64,000 nucleotides of DNA from Pandoraea apista (GTDB lineage: Bacteria; Pseudomonadota; Gammaproteobacteria; Burkholderiales; Burkholderiaceae). Positions 54,149-63,919 of this stretch are shown here, in pieces (position 1 is the first letter of the stretch; each line of letters starts with the position of its first letter). Location of the stretch: contig NZ_CP013481.2 of assembly GCF_001465595.2 (NCBI RefSeq), forward strand, positions 1,798,001-1,862,000, written 5' to 3'. The notes beneath the pieces were generated by a model, which was not told the DNA's origin, searched no databases, and worked only from the letters and a program-made list of their open reading frames with translations. The translations under genes and the position numbers were made by a program.

Positions 54149-55405
54149 TTACCCGGCCAGCCGGGCAAACCCTGCCAGGTCGACCGCGGGACGCTTGCCG
54201 TCGATGGCATCGGCAATTACGCGCGCCGCACCCATCGACAAGGTGAAACCCAATCCCCCGTGGCCCACGTTCAGCCACAGATTGCCCAGCTTGCCCGCGC
54301 GCCCGAGGATCGGGCGCCCGTGCGGTGTGGCCGGGCGCATGCCTGTCCATTCCAGCGGTGCCTGCGCGCCACCCAGCGCGGGGAACAACCCCGCCGAGAG
54401 GGAGCGCAGTGCATCGATGCGGTGCGCTGCGATCCGATAGTCGTAACCCACCAGATCGGCAATGCCCGCCACGCGCAGATGCTCGCCGAGACTGGCATAA
54501 ACAACCTTGTTGTCCGCGTCGGTCACCGAGACCTGCGGTTGCGCGTCGACCGGCGCGTTGCGATACGTCAGGCTGTACCCCTTGAGCGGATACAGCGACA
54601 CCGACTCGCCGACCGTGCGCAACAACGGCATGGCGGCCAGTCCGTTGGCGACGACACAGGCATCGAGCGCCACGTCGCCCGAACGCGTGCGAACGGCTTG
54701 CACGGTGTCGCCGCGCACGTCGAAGCCGGTCACTTCGCGATCAAACAGTAGCGTGCCGCCGGCATGCTCGCCAATCAGCCGCGCCAGTTCCTTGCACAGC
54801 AACTGACAATCGCCGGTACCTTCCCCCGGCGTATGAATGCCGCCCGCCAGTTCACCTGCGATCTTGCCCAGCGCGGGCTCCAGCGTGGCGCACGTCGCGG
54901 CGTCGACACGCCGTTGCGTGTAACCGAGGCCGTTAGCGAGCTCCAGCGAGCGCTCGGCGGCGGCCAGCTTGTCCGCATCGCGATACACCACGAGCTTGCC
55001 GCTCAGGCGATAGTCGAACGACACCGACTCCTTCGCCAGAAATTCCAGCATCACTTCACGGCTGTGCAGACCGAGCGATAGCAGGCGCAACGTGGAACTG
55101 GCGTTGGCCTGTGCGCTGCAATGTTTGACGAACTCGATCGACCAGCGCCAGAAGTCCGGATCGAACGACGGTTTGATGCGCAACGGCCCCGTGCGCGAGA
55201 ACAGCAGCGAAGGCAGTTGCGAGAGGACGCCGGGGGCGGCGAGCGGCGACACATAGCCGTAGCTCAACTGGCCGCCGTTGGCGAAACTCGTCCCGAGGCC
55301 CGGACCGCGTCCGGCGTCGATGACGGTGACCTCATGGCCTGCGCGAAGCAACTGATACGCGCTGGCGAGGCCGACGATACCCGCCCCGATGACTCCAATA
55401 TGCAT
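54149..55405 (-). CDS. dadA: D-amino acid dehydrogenase (DadA-like flavoprotein)
   Basis: FAD-dependent membrane-associated dehydrogenase of 418 residues that oxidises D-amino acids to 2-oxo acids and passes electrons to the respiratory chain. The FAD-binding N-terminus MHIGVIGAGIVGLASAYQLL is clear; FANGGQLSYGYVSPLAAPG is a DadA signature, followed by GEGTGDCQLLCKELA and the C-terminal GMRPATPHGRPILGR. The frame extends 15 bases upstream of this ATG, but the family start is here. It is divergent from a LysR-type gene and lies near a racemase, fitting breakdown of D-Ala/D-Asp type substrates. Many genomes carry several DadA copies. Confidence 0.9.
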   Translation of the reverse strand: MHIGVIGAGIVGLASAYQLLRAGHEVTVIDAGRGPGLGTSFANGGQLSYGYVSPLAAPGVLSQLPSLLFSRTGPLRIKPSFDPDFWRWSIEFVKHCSAQANASSTLRLLSLGLHSREVMLEFLAKESVSFDYRLSGKLVVYRDADKLAAAERSLELANGLGYTQRRVDAATCATLEPALGKIAGELAGGIHTPGEGTGDCQLLCKELARLIGEHAGGTLLFDREVTGFDVRGDTVQAVRTRSGDVALDACVVANGLAAMPLLRTVGESVSLYPLKGYSLTYRNAPVDAQPQVSVTDADNKVVYASLGEHLRVAGIADLVGYDYRIAAHRIDALRSLSAGLFPALGGAQAPLEWTGMRPATPHGRPILGRAGKLGNLWLNVGHGGLGFTLSMGAARVIADAIDGKRPAVDLAGFARLAG

Positions 55406-55557
55406 GACGATGAATAACAACGAAAAACGCGAAAGAAAGCAAGGCGGAAAATATTCCCGGCAGGAGGACGGGGGGCCTCGCGGCGGGCTTTCTACACCCC
55501 CTTTGCTACGCAGTGTAGAGCGAGAAAATTCGGTAACCTATGCGGATTTGAGGCAGC

Positions 55558-55574
55558 ATATGTCTTTTGGCTAT
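55558..55574. promoter_or_regulatory. LysR-type binding site candidate between dadA and the LysR gene
   Basis: ATA-N11-TAT lies about 55 bases before the LysR start, within a slightly AT-rich patch. The size fits the T-N11-A motif; support is weak. Confidence 0.3.
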
Positions 55575-55627
55575 AGGGTCGGACTTGCTGCCGATCCATC
55601 ATCTGAGGCAGGGGGACGACGTCAGGC

Positions 55628-56587
55628 ATGAAATTGCGGCATATCGAGACGTTTCGCGCAGTCGTGCTGACCGGCTCGGCCAGCGGCGCGGCGCAATTGC
55701 TCAACGTATCGCAACCCGTCGTCTCGCGCGTGTTGCAGCACGCCGAGCAGCAACTGGGCTTCAAGCTGTTCGATCGCATCAAGGGCCGGCTCGTGCCGAC
55801 GGCCGAAGCACGCCGTCTTTATCCCGATGTCGAGCGCATCTTCAGCGATCTGGAGCGCCTGCGCACCACGTCGCGTAACCTACGCCAGCATGGCGTGGGC
55901 CATCTGCGCATCGCGGCAACGCCGAGTCTCGCGCAAAGCCTCTTGCCGGCCGCCATCGAGCGCATGCGTCGCGCGCATCCGGACGTTGTCTTCGAACTGA
56001 TCACGCATCACACCACCGAGACGATTACTGCCATCCTCACATCGTCGGTCGATGTCGGCATCGTTTCTGCACCGCCGATGGCGGCCGGCATCGTGAGCCG
56101 TCCGGTGGCGCAGGGGCATATCGTGCTGGCCGTGCCCGCGTCGTGGCCGAAGCTCTCGCGTCGCGGTCCGGCAAGTGCCGACGCGCTCGCCGGGCGCGAT
56201 CTCATCAAGCTGCACGACGATACGCCGCTCGGCGCGCTCATCAACGAGCGTCTCGATCAGACAGCATTGCTGCAGGACGCCGAAGTGATGGTGCAGACCT
56301 ACTCGCTCGCGGCAGCGCTCGTCGAGCATGGGCTGGGCTACGCGTTGCTCGATCAGTTCACGGCGGCGAGTGCGCATGTGCAGACGCAGCGACTCTACCG
56401 GGTGGCCCCGGCCATCGAATTCCCGGTCGAGATGTTGCGGCCTGCCCATCAGCCGGAGTCCGTGCTGGCAGACACCTTGCGCCGGCATCTGGCGGACGTT
56501 GCCGGTGAACTCAGCGAGCGTGCCGAGGCTTTGTGCGAAGGCCGGGAGATCGTGCTGACCCCGGACGACGACGCCGACGTGGGTTAA
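55628..56587 (+). CDS. LysR-type regulator divergent from dadA
   Basis: LysR-type transcriptional regulator of 319 residues. The N-terminal helix-turn-helix reads LRHIETFRAVVLTGSASGAA and LNVSQPVVSRVLQHAEQQLG. The effector domain spans about 95-300, with LRIAATPSLAQSLLPAAI at its start. The divergent arrangement suggests it controls dadA and perhaps the binding-protein and racemase genes. It ends in a poorly conserved acidic tail (PDDDADVG). The ribosome-binding site is weak. Confidence 0.88.
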   Translation: MKLRHIETFRAVVLTGSASGAAQLLNVSQPVVSRVLQHAEQQLGFKLFDRIKGRLVPTAEARRLYPDVERIFSDLERLRTTSRNLRQHGVGHLRIAATPSLAQSLLPAAIERMRRAHPDVVFELITHHTTETITAILTSSVDVGIVSAPPMAAGIVSRPVAQGHIVLAVPASWPKLSRRGPASADALAGRDLIKLHDDTPLGALINERLDQTALLQDAEVMVQTYSLAAALVEHGLGYALLDQFTAASAHVQTQRLYRVAPAIEFPVEMLRPAHQPESVLADTLRRHLADVAGELSERAEALCEGREIVLTPDDDADVG

Positions 56588-56602
56588 TGCTCCGGCACGG
56601 AG

Positions 56603-57214
56603 TCAGCGGCAACTCGGCTCGCTTTTCACTTCAAAGTAGGTAAATGGTTGCGCCTGAAGCTTGTCGGCGAGCGAGGGATAGTTCGCCTGCACGAAGCGCC
56701 GCGCGCCCGCCATGTCGAATTCGGTGCGCAGCCAGATCTGGCCGTCGTGGCTGTCGAGTATCAGCGTGCCGGCATAGATCACGTCGCCCCGGCGGACCTG
56801 CACCGTCGGCACCTTGCGGCCCTTGCAATAGCGGAAGCGATAACTATTGTCGGCGGGGGTGAATTCCATCGGCCCGAAACGCTCGTTGCGCATGAGCGGC
56901 GAGACGCGCATGGCCACGAAGCCGCGTGTGGGCGGGTTGCTGTTGAGGGTGCGTGTGACTTTGCCGCCGACGATACCGTTGACCGTCTGAGAGAAGGTCG
57001 AGTAATTCCACGGTCCCCAGGTGCTTTGCAGTGGCGTGTCGAGGCCGACGATGACGATGGCGTACTCGTCCAGCGTGTCTTCGGTAATGGCGGGGTTGGG
57101 CGCAATGCCCTTGGTACTGCACGCCGCCAGCCAGCCGGCGCAGAGCAATGTCAGCATTGCGAGCGTCGCTCGCCGCGCGACAGGGGAGAACCACAGGGTA
57201 CGCATTGACCTCAT
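56603..57214 (-). CDS. Lipoprotein of unknown function
   Basis: Predicted lipoprotein of 203 residues. The signal sequence ends in the lipobox WLAAC (Cys32). I do not recognise a domain. The mature part has a beta-rich look: EYAIVIVGLDTPLQSTWGPW, RGFVAMRVSPLMRNERFGP, YRFRYCKGRKVPTVQVRRGD and an FDMAGARRFVQANYP end. GGAGG lies five bases before the ATG used here; two earlier in-frame ATGs are less well placed. It follows dbpA on the opposite side and is probably its own unit. Confidence 0.75.
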   Translation of the reverse strand: MRSMRTLWFSPVARRATLAMLTLLCAGWLAACSTKGIAPNPAITEDTLDEYAIVIVGLDTPLQSTWGPWNYSTFSQTVNGIVGGKVTRTLNSNPPTRGFVAMRVSPLMRNERFGPMEFTPADNSYRFRYCKGRKVPTVQVRRGDVIYAGTLILDSHDGQIWLRTEFDMAGARRFVQANYPSLADKLQAQPFTYFEVKSEPSCR

Positions 57215-57285
57215 TGCAGCCTCCATGTCGCGCATGACGCTCAGGAAACGATCCGGGTAGTGACGAACCCGGAGGGAGACAAACG

Positions 57286-58698
57286 TTAATCCTGCAGGAA
57301 TCTTACCTTGACCTTGCGGCCCTTGACACGGCCATCCGCCAGCTTGCGCAGTGCTGTGGGGGCAATGTCACGGTCCACGGCAATATACGTGAAGTTCTCC
57401 AGCACGTTGATCTTGCCGATCTGGGCCGCGGCAAAACCGGCCTCGCCGGTGAGTGCGCCGAGCACGTCGCCCGGGCGGATCTTGTCTTTCTTGCCGCCCA
57501 GCATCTGGAGCGTGACCATCGGCGGCAGCAGGTGCCCGCTGCCCGACGGCGTCAGCTCCGAGAGCTTGTGCCACGGCACTTCGTGCCCCAGTGCAGCTTC
57601 GATATTACCTACGCGTCCCATCTCGTTCATGCTCGCCAGACTGAACGCCCAGCCGTCCTCGTCGGCACGGCCTGTGCGGCCGATACGGTGGACATACACC
57701 TCGGGGTCGGGTGTCACGTCGACATTGATGACCGCTTCGAGCTGTGCGATGTCCAGCCCGCGTGCGGCCACATCGGTCGCCACCAGCACCGAGCAACTGC
57801 GGTTGGCGAACTGGATCAGCACCAGATCGCGCTCGCGTTGCTCCAGATCGCCGTGCAGCATCAGCGCGTGAAAGCCCTCGGCGCGCAGCACATCGGTCAG
57901 ATCGCGGCATTGTGCGCGCGTATTGCAGAACGCAATGGTGCTGACCGGGCGGAAATGGTCGAGCAGTTGCCCGACGGCGTGGAGACGTTCGTTCTCGCTC
58001 ACTTCATAGAAGCGTTGGCGAATCTTGCTGGCGTCGTGCTTTTCTTCCAGACGAATCTCGCGCGGCGCGCGCAGCAGGCGCTGGGCAAGCTTGGCGATGC
58101 CTTCCGGATAGGTCGCGGAGAAGAGCAGCGTCTGGCGTGAGGCGGGGGTTTGGCGCGCGACTGTGGCGATGTCGTCGAAAAAGCCCATGTCGAGCATGCG
58201 GTCGGCTTCGTCGAGCACCAGCGTCTTGATATTGGCGAGCGAGAGCGTGCCGCGGTCGAGGTGGTCCATGATGCGGCCTGGCGTGCCGACGACCACATGG
58301 GCGCCGTGGGCGAGGCTTTCGGCCTGCGGGCGCAGCGGCGAGCCGCCGCAGAGCGTGAGGACCTTGATGTTGTCTTCGGCGCGTGCGATGCGTCGCACTT
58401 CCTGCGCGACCTGTTCGGCAAGTTCGCGTGTGGGACAGAGTACGGCGGCCTGTACGGCAAAATCCCGGGCATCGACACGCTGTAGCACGCCGAGCGAGAA
58501 GGCGGCGGTCTTGCCGCTACCGGTCTTGGCCTGCGCGATGATGTCGTGACCGGCGAGGATGTCCGGCAGAGACGCCTGCTGGATGGGCGTCATCGAGGCG
58601 TAACCGAGCCGTGCGAGGTTCTCCTGCATGGCAGGCGAGAGCGGCAGGCTCGAGAAGGGGGCGCTGTCGTTGCGCGATTCGGTGGCTTTTGAGTTCAT
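57286..58698 (-). CDS. dbpA: ATP-dependent RNA helicase DbpA
   Basis: DEAD-box helicase of 470 residues that works on 23S rRNA hairpin 92 during large-subunit assembly. Motifs in order: TPIQQASLPDILAG (Q), AKTGSGKT (I), PTRELAEQV (Ia), TPGRIMDHL (Ib), VLDEADRML (II, DEAD), SATY (III), ATDVAARGLDI (V) and HRIGRTGRA (VI). The C-terminal domain GDVLGALTGEAGFAAAQIGK and RKVKVRFLQD is the DbpA RNA-binding domain. The ATG giving MNSKATES is used; a TTG six bases upstream is unlikely. Divergent from the glutamate dehydrogenase gene. Confidence 0.95.
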   Translation of the reverse strand: MNSKATESRNDSAPFSSLPLSPAMQENLARLGYASMTPIQQASLPDILAGHDIIAQAKTGSGKTAAFSLGVLQRVDARDFAVQAAVLCPTRELAEQVAQEVRRIARAEDNIKVLTLCGGSPLRPQAESLAHGAHVVVGTPGRIMDHLDRGTLSLANIKTLVLDEADRMLDMGFFDDIATVARQTPASRQTLLFSATYPEGIAKLAQRLLRAPREIRLEEKHDASKIRQRFYEVSENERLHAVGQLLDHFRPVSTIAFCNTRAQCRDLTDVLRAEGFHALMLHGDLEQRERDLVLIQFANRSCSVLVATDVAARGLDIAQLEAVINVDVTPDPEVYVHRIGRTGRADEDGWAFSLASMNEMGRVGNIEAALGHEVPWHKLSELTPSGSGHLLPPMVTLQMLGGKKDKIRPGDVLGALTGEAGFAAAQIGKINVLENFTYIAVDRDIAPTALRKLADGRVKGRKVKVRFLQD

Positions 58699-58834
58699 GC
58701 GCAATTATACCGGTCGGGTCGGGCCAGTTGCCGTAAGGTCGGGGCTCAGGGTTCGCGCCGTTGCCAGTCCGGGGTCCCGGGCGTAGCATGGCTTTGCCTG
58801 TCGATGTCTCGTCCATTCCCGCTTGAGGTTGCCC

Positions 58835-61800
58835 ATGCCCGCGAATTCGGAAGAGAAAGTCCGCCAGCACATGGCGGAAGTCGTCACGATGGCCGGGGAG
58901 CGTGCGCCAGAGGTGGCCGCGCTGTTCGAACCGTTCGTACGGCATTACTACGGTCTGGCCGACGCCGACGATGTTGTCTCGCGCAGTGTGGCCGATCTTT
59001 ATGGCGCAGCGATGGCGCACTGGCAACTCGGCCAGAAGTTCGTCTCGGGCGAGCCCCGCATCCGCATTTACAACCCCACGCTCGATCAGCACGGCTGGCA
59101 CTGCGGTCATACCGTCATAGAGATCGTCAACGACGACATGCCGTTCCTCGTCGATTCGGTGACGATGGAGATCAACCGGCAGGGGCTGGCCCTGCATTCC
59201 GCCTTTCACCCGGTCTACCGTATCAAGCGCGACGCGGCGGGCAAGCGTATCGCCGTGGCGCCCGGCGGTGGTCTCGTGCGCCCGGCGCCGGCGGGCGAGC
59301 GTGCCGGGGCCAGTGCCGGGAGCAACGTGGGGGCGCTACTCGCGTCGGGTACGTCGGGTACGTCCGGTGCATCCGGTGCGGCTGGCGAGGCAGGCGCAAT
59401 GTCGCACACGGGCGGCGACACCACCGCCGACGGCAGCCGCTTCGAATCGTATATCCATATCGAAGTCGACCGGTTCTCCGAACCCGAGCGCATTCAGGCG
59501 TTGGCGGACGGCCTGCAACGCGCGCTTGGCGACGTGCGAGCCGCCGTTGAAGACTGGCGTGCAATGCAGGCGGCCGCTCATGCGGCCATCGAAGCCCTTT
59601 CGCAGCGTGCCGCACAAAAGGGCGTGGGTCAGCAGGAACGCGACGAGATCGACGAGGCACAGGCGTTCCTCGACTGGATGCTTGCCCGCCATTTCACCTT
59701 CCTTGGCTATCGCGACTATGAACTGGTCGAGCGAGACGGCGAGCACTACCTGCAAGGCGTAGTGGGCACCGGTCTGGGCGTGCTTCGTGAGGCGCGGCGC
59801 GACGCCGGCACGCCCGACATCACTCGTCTCTCGCCCGGCGCCATCGGCATTGTTCGGGAGAGTGCGCCGATCTTTCTGACGAAGGCGAATTCGCGCGCCA
59901 GCGTGCATCGTCCCGGTTATCTCGATTACGTGGGCGTCAAGCGTTTCGACGCGCAGGGGCGTGTGTGCGGGGAGCGGCGTTTTCTCGGGCTCTACACGTC
60001 GACCGTTTATATGGTGCCGGCCGACGAAATACCGCTGGTGCGCCGCAAGGTCGCCGAGGTGATCGGGCGTACCGGGTTCCTGCCGAATGGGCATCTGGCC
60101 AAGACGCTCGCCACCATTCTCGAACAATATCCGCGCGACGAACTGTTCCAGATCGACGTCGATCAACTGGCCGATATTGCGTTGGGCATTCTGCGATTAC
60201 AGGAGCGTCAGCGCACGCGTTTGTTCGTGCGGCGTGACCGCTTCGACCGCTTTGTGTCCTGTCTGGTGTTCGTGCCGCGCGAAAAATTCAACACGGATCT
60301 GCGCGTGCGCGTGCAGAACCTGCTGCAAGCGGCCTATCACGGCACGAGCGTGGAGTTCACGCCGCAGCTCTCCGAGTCGATGCTCGCACGCATTCACATT
60401 ACCGTGCGCACCGAGCCCGGGCATGTGCCCGAGGTCGATGTGAACGAACTCGAAGCCCGCATTGTCGAGACGACACGCCGCTGGCAGGACGATCTGTCCG
60501 ACGCGTTGCGCGAGCAATTGGGCGAGGAGCGCGGCACGCGGGCGCTGCGGCGGTACGCGCATGCCTTCCCTGCCGGGTATCGCGAGGACTACGCCGCCCG
60601 CGTGGCGGTGCGCGACGTCGAGTTGATCGAGCCGCTGCTCAACGCGAAGCCGGCGGCGGTTGCCCAGGCGCCGGCTGCGGGCGCCACACCGCTCGCCATG
60701 CAGCTTTACCGTCCGCTGGAGGCCCCGTCCGGCACGTTGCGCTTCAAGATCTATCAGGCGAGCGAGCCGATTGCGCTCTCGCGCAGCTTGCCGATGCTTG
60801 AACACCTCGGCGTGCGGGTGAACGACGAGCGCCCTTACCGGATCGAGCCCGCCGATGCGGGAGCGGTGTGGATGCACGACTTCGGCATGACGAGTCTGGA
60901 CGGTGCCGATGTCGATCTCGAGCACGCACGCGCACGTTTCGAAGATGCCTTCGCCCGCATCTGGGCGGGCGACGTCGAAAACGACGATCTCAATCGTCTG
61001 GTGTTGCAAGCCGGGCTGACGTGGCGCGAGGTGCGCATTCTCCGGGCGTACGCGAAGTACATTCGTCAGGTCGGTTCGACCTTCAGCAATGCGTACATCG
61101 AGAATGCGCTGACGGGAAATCCTTCGATTGCGGGCATGCTGGTGCGACTGTTTCTGGCGCGCTTCGATCCGGCGCTGAGTGAGGAGGCGCGCACATCGCA
61201 GGCAGAGCGCCTGCGCGCGCAGATTCATGCGGCGCTCGAAGACGTTCCCAATCTCGACGAAGACCGCATTCTGCGCCAATTCCTCGGTGTACTGGAAGCC
61301 ACGCTGCGCACCAATTATTTCCAGACGGACAAGGACGGTGTCACGCAAAAGTCCTACCTGTCGTTCAAGTTCGATCCGTCGAAGGTGCCGGGGCTGCCCG
61401 AGCCGAAACCGATGTTCGAGATCTGGGTGTACTCGCCGCGAGTGGAGGGGGTGCACCTGCGCGGCGGACGCGTTGCGCGTGGCGGCCTGCGCTGGTCCGA
61501 TCGGCGCGAGGACTTCCGTACCGAAGTGCTGGGTCTTGTGAAAGCGCAGATGGTGAAGAACACCGTGATCGTGCCGGTCGGCTCGAAGGGCGGCTTCGTG
61601 GTGAAGCAGCCTCCGCCGCCGGGAGATCGCGAGGCCTATCTGGCCGAAGGCGTGGCGTGTTACCAGACCTTCCTGCGCGGCCTGCTGGATCTGACCGATA
61701 ATTATGTCGACGGCCAACTGGTGCCGCCGCCGAAAACGGTGCGCATCGATGGCGACGATCCGTATCTCGTGGTCGCGGCCGACAAGGGCACGGCCACGTT

Positions 61801-63919
61801 CTCCGATTACGCCAATGCTATCTCGGCGGAATACGGCTTCTGGCTTGGCGATGCCTTCGCGTCGGGCGGGTCGGTCGGTTACGACCACAAGAAGATGGCG
61901 ATCACGGCTCGCGGGGCGTGGGAGTCGGTGAAGCGTCACTTCAGCGAGATGGGCGTCGATACCCAGTCGCAGGACTTCACGGTGGTCGGCATTGGCGACA
62001 TGTCGGGCGACGTTTTCGGTAACGGCATGTTGCTCTCGAGGCACATCCGGCTCGTGGCGGCGTTCGACCATCGGCACGTCTTTCTCGATCCGAACCCCGA
62101 TGCGGCGACGTCGTTTGCCGAGCGCGAGCGCATGTTCCAACTGCCGCGCTCCAGTTGGGCCGATTACGACACCCGGCTCATTTCCGAGGGCGGCGGCGTG
62201 TTTCCCCGTACGGCCAAGGCTATTGCGCTCTCGCCGCAGGTGCGCGAGCTGATCGGCACCGACGCCACCGAGTTGCCGCCGACTGACCTGTTGCGCGCGC
62301 TGCTCAAGGCGCCAGTCGATCTGCTCTATAACGGCGGCATCGGCACTTATGTGAAGGCGAGCACCGAGACGCACGCGCAAGTGGGTGATCGCGCCAACGA
62401 CAGTTTGCGCGTGAACGGCGCGGAGCTACGCTGCAAAGTCGTGGCTGAGGGCGGCAACCTCGGACTGACGCAACTCGGGCGCATCGAGTACGCGCAGCAC
62501 GGCGGGCGCATCAACACGGATGCCATCGACAACTCGGCGGGCGTCGATTGTTCCGATCACGAGGTCAACATCAAGATTCTGCTTGGGCTGGTGGTCACCG
62601 ATGGGGAGATGACGCTCAAGCAGCGCAACACGTTGCTCGCGGAAATGACGGAAGAGGTCGGCACGCTTGTGCTGAGCGATAACTATTTGCAGACGCAGGC
62701 CTTGTCGCTGGGGCGACTGCGTGCGGCGGCGGCGCTGGATGACGACGCTCGCTTCATGCGCTATCTCGAGCGGGCGCAGCGGCTTTCTCGTGCCATCGAA
62801 TTTCTGCCGGACGACGAAGCCCTCGATGCGCGCCGCGCGGCGGGGGCGGGGCTAACGTCGCCGGAGCGTGCGGTGCTCATGGCCTATAGCAAGATGTGGC
62901 TCTACGACGTGCTGCTTGCCAGCGATCTGCCCGATGCGGATTTCGTGGCCGAGGACTTGCCGTCGTATTTCCCCACGCCGTTGGCGAGCCGGTGTGGCGC
63001 GGCGATGTTACGGCATCCGCTCAAACGCGAAATTCTCGCCACGATGCACGCCAATGCGCTCGTGAACCGGGCGGGGGTGACATTTGTGCACCGGCTGAGC
63101 GAAGAGACCGGAGCGGAGCCGGCCGACGTTGTGCGGGCCAGTCTGGCGGCGCGCGGCGCCTATGGCCTCGACGCGCTGTGGCGCGAGGTCGATGCGCTCG
63201 ATGCACGGGTTTCGCACGAGACGCAGGCGTCGCTCTTCACTGCCATTGCGCAGTGGCACGAGCAGGCCACATTGTGGTTCCTGCGCCGGCGTCTGACCGA
63301 TGTGCCGCAAACCGTCGAGCGGTTGCGCAGTGTGCTCGATCCGATTCTGCCCACGCTCGACTCACTGGTGAGCGGCGAGGCAGCCGAGGAGGCACGCGCC
63401 AAAGCGCAAACGATGATCGACGCCGGGGTGCCGCCGCCGCTTGCGCAAACGGCGGCGGGAATCGGCGCGCGCGTTGCGCTGCTCGACATTGCCGAGGTGG
63501 CCAGCACCAGCGGGCGCGAACCGGCGCTTGCGGCGCAGGTGTACTTCGCGCTTGATGCGCCGCTTGGCTACGGCTGGTTACAGAGTGGCGTGCTGGGGTT
63601 GCCCATGCAGACGCATTGGCAGCGGCTCGCTCGCGCCACGCTGCTTGAAGAGCTGTCGGTGCTGAGGCGGCGTCTGACCGCCAGCGTGCTCGATGGCGGT
63701 ACGCGACCCGATGTCGATACCGCTGCCACCGCCGCCACCGCCGCCACCGATGCGGCAGACCAGAGCCCGGCGGGCAGACTCGTCGCTGGCTGGCAGCGTG
63801 CACATGCCGAGGCGCTGACGCGCTACCACCGCGTGCTGGCCGATCAGGTGGCCGTGGGCAATGCAGACCTCGCAATGCTCTCGGTGAGTCTGAAAGCGTT
63901 GGCCGAAGTCGGGCGCTGA
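58835..63919 (+). CDS. NAD-specific glutamate dehydrogenase, large (GDH-180 type)
   Basis: Oxidative deamination of glutamate to 2-oxoglutarate with NAD+. The protein has 1,694 residues, in the range of the large bacterial GDH (about 1,600). The catalytic core lies in the middle: RVARGGLRWSDRREDFRTEV (about 881-900), VPVGSKGGFVVKQ with the active-site Lys (about 913) and the dinucleotide part GGNLGLTQLGRIEYAQHGG. Long regulatory regions flank it. Two low-complexity inserts are encoded by 9-bp tandem repeats: an AGASAGS/SGTSGTSGASG stretch (about 155-195) and an AATAATAATD stretch near residue 1,635. GAGG precedes the ATG. Divergent from dbpA. Confidence 0.95.
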   Translation: MPANSEEKVRQHMAEVVTMAGERAPEVAALFEPFVRHYYGLADADDVVSRSVADLYGAAMAHWQLGQKFVSGEPRIRIYNPTLDQHGWHCGHTVIEIVNDDMPFLVDSVTMEINRQGLALHSAFHPVYRIKRDAAGKRIAVAPGGGLVRPAPAGERAGASAGSNVGALLASGTSGTSGASGAAGEAGAMSHTGGDTTADGSRFESYIHIEVDRFSEPERIQALADGLQRALGDVRAAVEDWRAMQAAAHAAIEALSQRAAQKGVGQQERDEIDEAQAFLDWMLARHFTFLGYRDYELVERDGEHYLQGVVGTGLGVLREARRDAGTPDITRLSPGAIGIVRESAPIFLTKANSRASVHRPGYLDYVGVKRFDAQGRVCGERRFLGLYTSTVYMVPADEIPLVRRKVAEVIGRTGFLPNGHLAKTLATILEQYPRDELFQIDVDQLADIALGILRLQERQRTRLFVRRDRFDRFVSCLVFVPREKFNTDLRVRVQNLLQAAYHGTSVEFTPQLSESMLARIHITVRTEPGHVPEVDVNELEARIVETTRRWQDDLSDALREQLGEERGTRALRRYAHAFPAGYREDYAARVAVRDVELIEPLLNAKPAAVAQAPAAGATPLAMQLYRPLEAPSGTLRFKIYQASEPIALSRSLPMLEHLGVRVNDERPYRIEPADAGAVWMHDFGMTSLDGADVDLEHARARFEDAFARIWAGDVENDDLNRLVLQAGLTWREVRILRAYAKYIRQVGSTFSNAYIENALTGNPSIAGMLVRLFLARFDPALSEEARTSQAERLRAQIHAALEDVPNLDEDRILRQFLGVLEATLRTNYFQTDKDGVTQKSYLSFKFDPSKVPGLPEPKPMFEIWVYSPRVEGVHLRGGRVARGGLRWSDRREDFRTEVLGLVKAQMVKNTVIVPVGSKGGFVVKQPPPPGDREAYLAEGVACYQTFLRGLLDLTDNYVDGQLVPPPKTVRIDGDDPYLVVAADKGTATFSDYANAISAEYGFWLGDAFASGGSVGYDHKKMAITARGAWESVKRHFSEMGVDTQSQDFTVVGIGDMSGDVFGNGMLLSRHIRLVAAFDHRHVFLDPNPDAATSFAERERMFQLPRSSWADYDTRLISEGGGVFPRTAKAIALSPQVRELIGTDATELPPTDLLRALLKAPVDLLYNGGIGTYVKASTETHAQVGDRANDSLRVNGAELRCKVVAEGGNLGLTQLGRIEYAQHGGRINTDAIDNSAGVDCSDHEVNIKILLGLVVTDGEMTLKQRNTLLAEMTEEVGTLVLSDNYLQTQALSLGRLRAAAALDDDARFMRYLERAQRLSRAIEFLPDDEALDARRAAGAGLTSPERAVLMAYSKMWLYDVLLASDLPDADFVAEDLPSYFPTPLASRCGAAMLRHPLKREILATMHANALVNRAGVTFVHRLSEETGAEPADVVRASLAARGAYGLDALWREVDALDARVSHETQASLFTAIAQWHEQATLWFLRRRLTDVPQTVERLRSVLDPILPTLDSLVSGEAAEEARAKAQTMIDAGVPPPLAQTAAGIGARVALLDIAEVASTSGREPALAAQVYFALDAPLGYGWLQSGVLGLPMQTHWQRLARATLLEELSVLRRRLTASVLDGGTRPDVDTAATAATAATDAADQSPAGRLVAGWQRAHAEALTRYHRVLADQVAVGNADLAMLSVSLKALAEVGR
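59344..59379 (+). repeat. 9-bp tandem repeat in the glutamate dehydrogenase gene (four units)
   Basis: Four consecutive 9-bp units: GTCGGGTAC twice, then GTCCGGTGC and ATCCGGTGC. They encode an SGTSGTSGASGA-like stretch. Length changes would keep the frame. Confidence 0.85.
63725..63751 (+). repeat. 9-bp tandem repeat in the glutamate dehydrogenase gene (three units)
   Basis: GCCACCGCC twice and GCCACCGAT once, encoding an Ala/Thr run near the C-terminus. Confidence 0.85.

Noticed and set aside
60197..62380. Open frame of 727 codons on the minus strand
   Set aside because: Antisense to the glutamate dehydrogenase gene, no recognisable domain.
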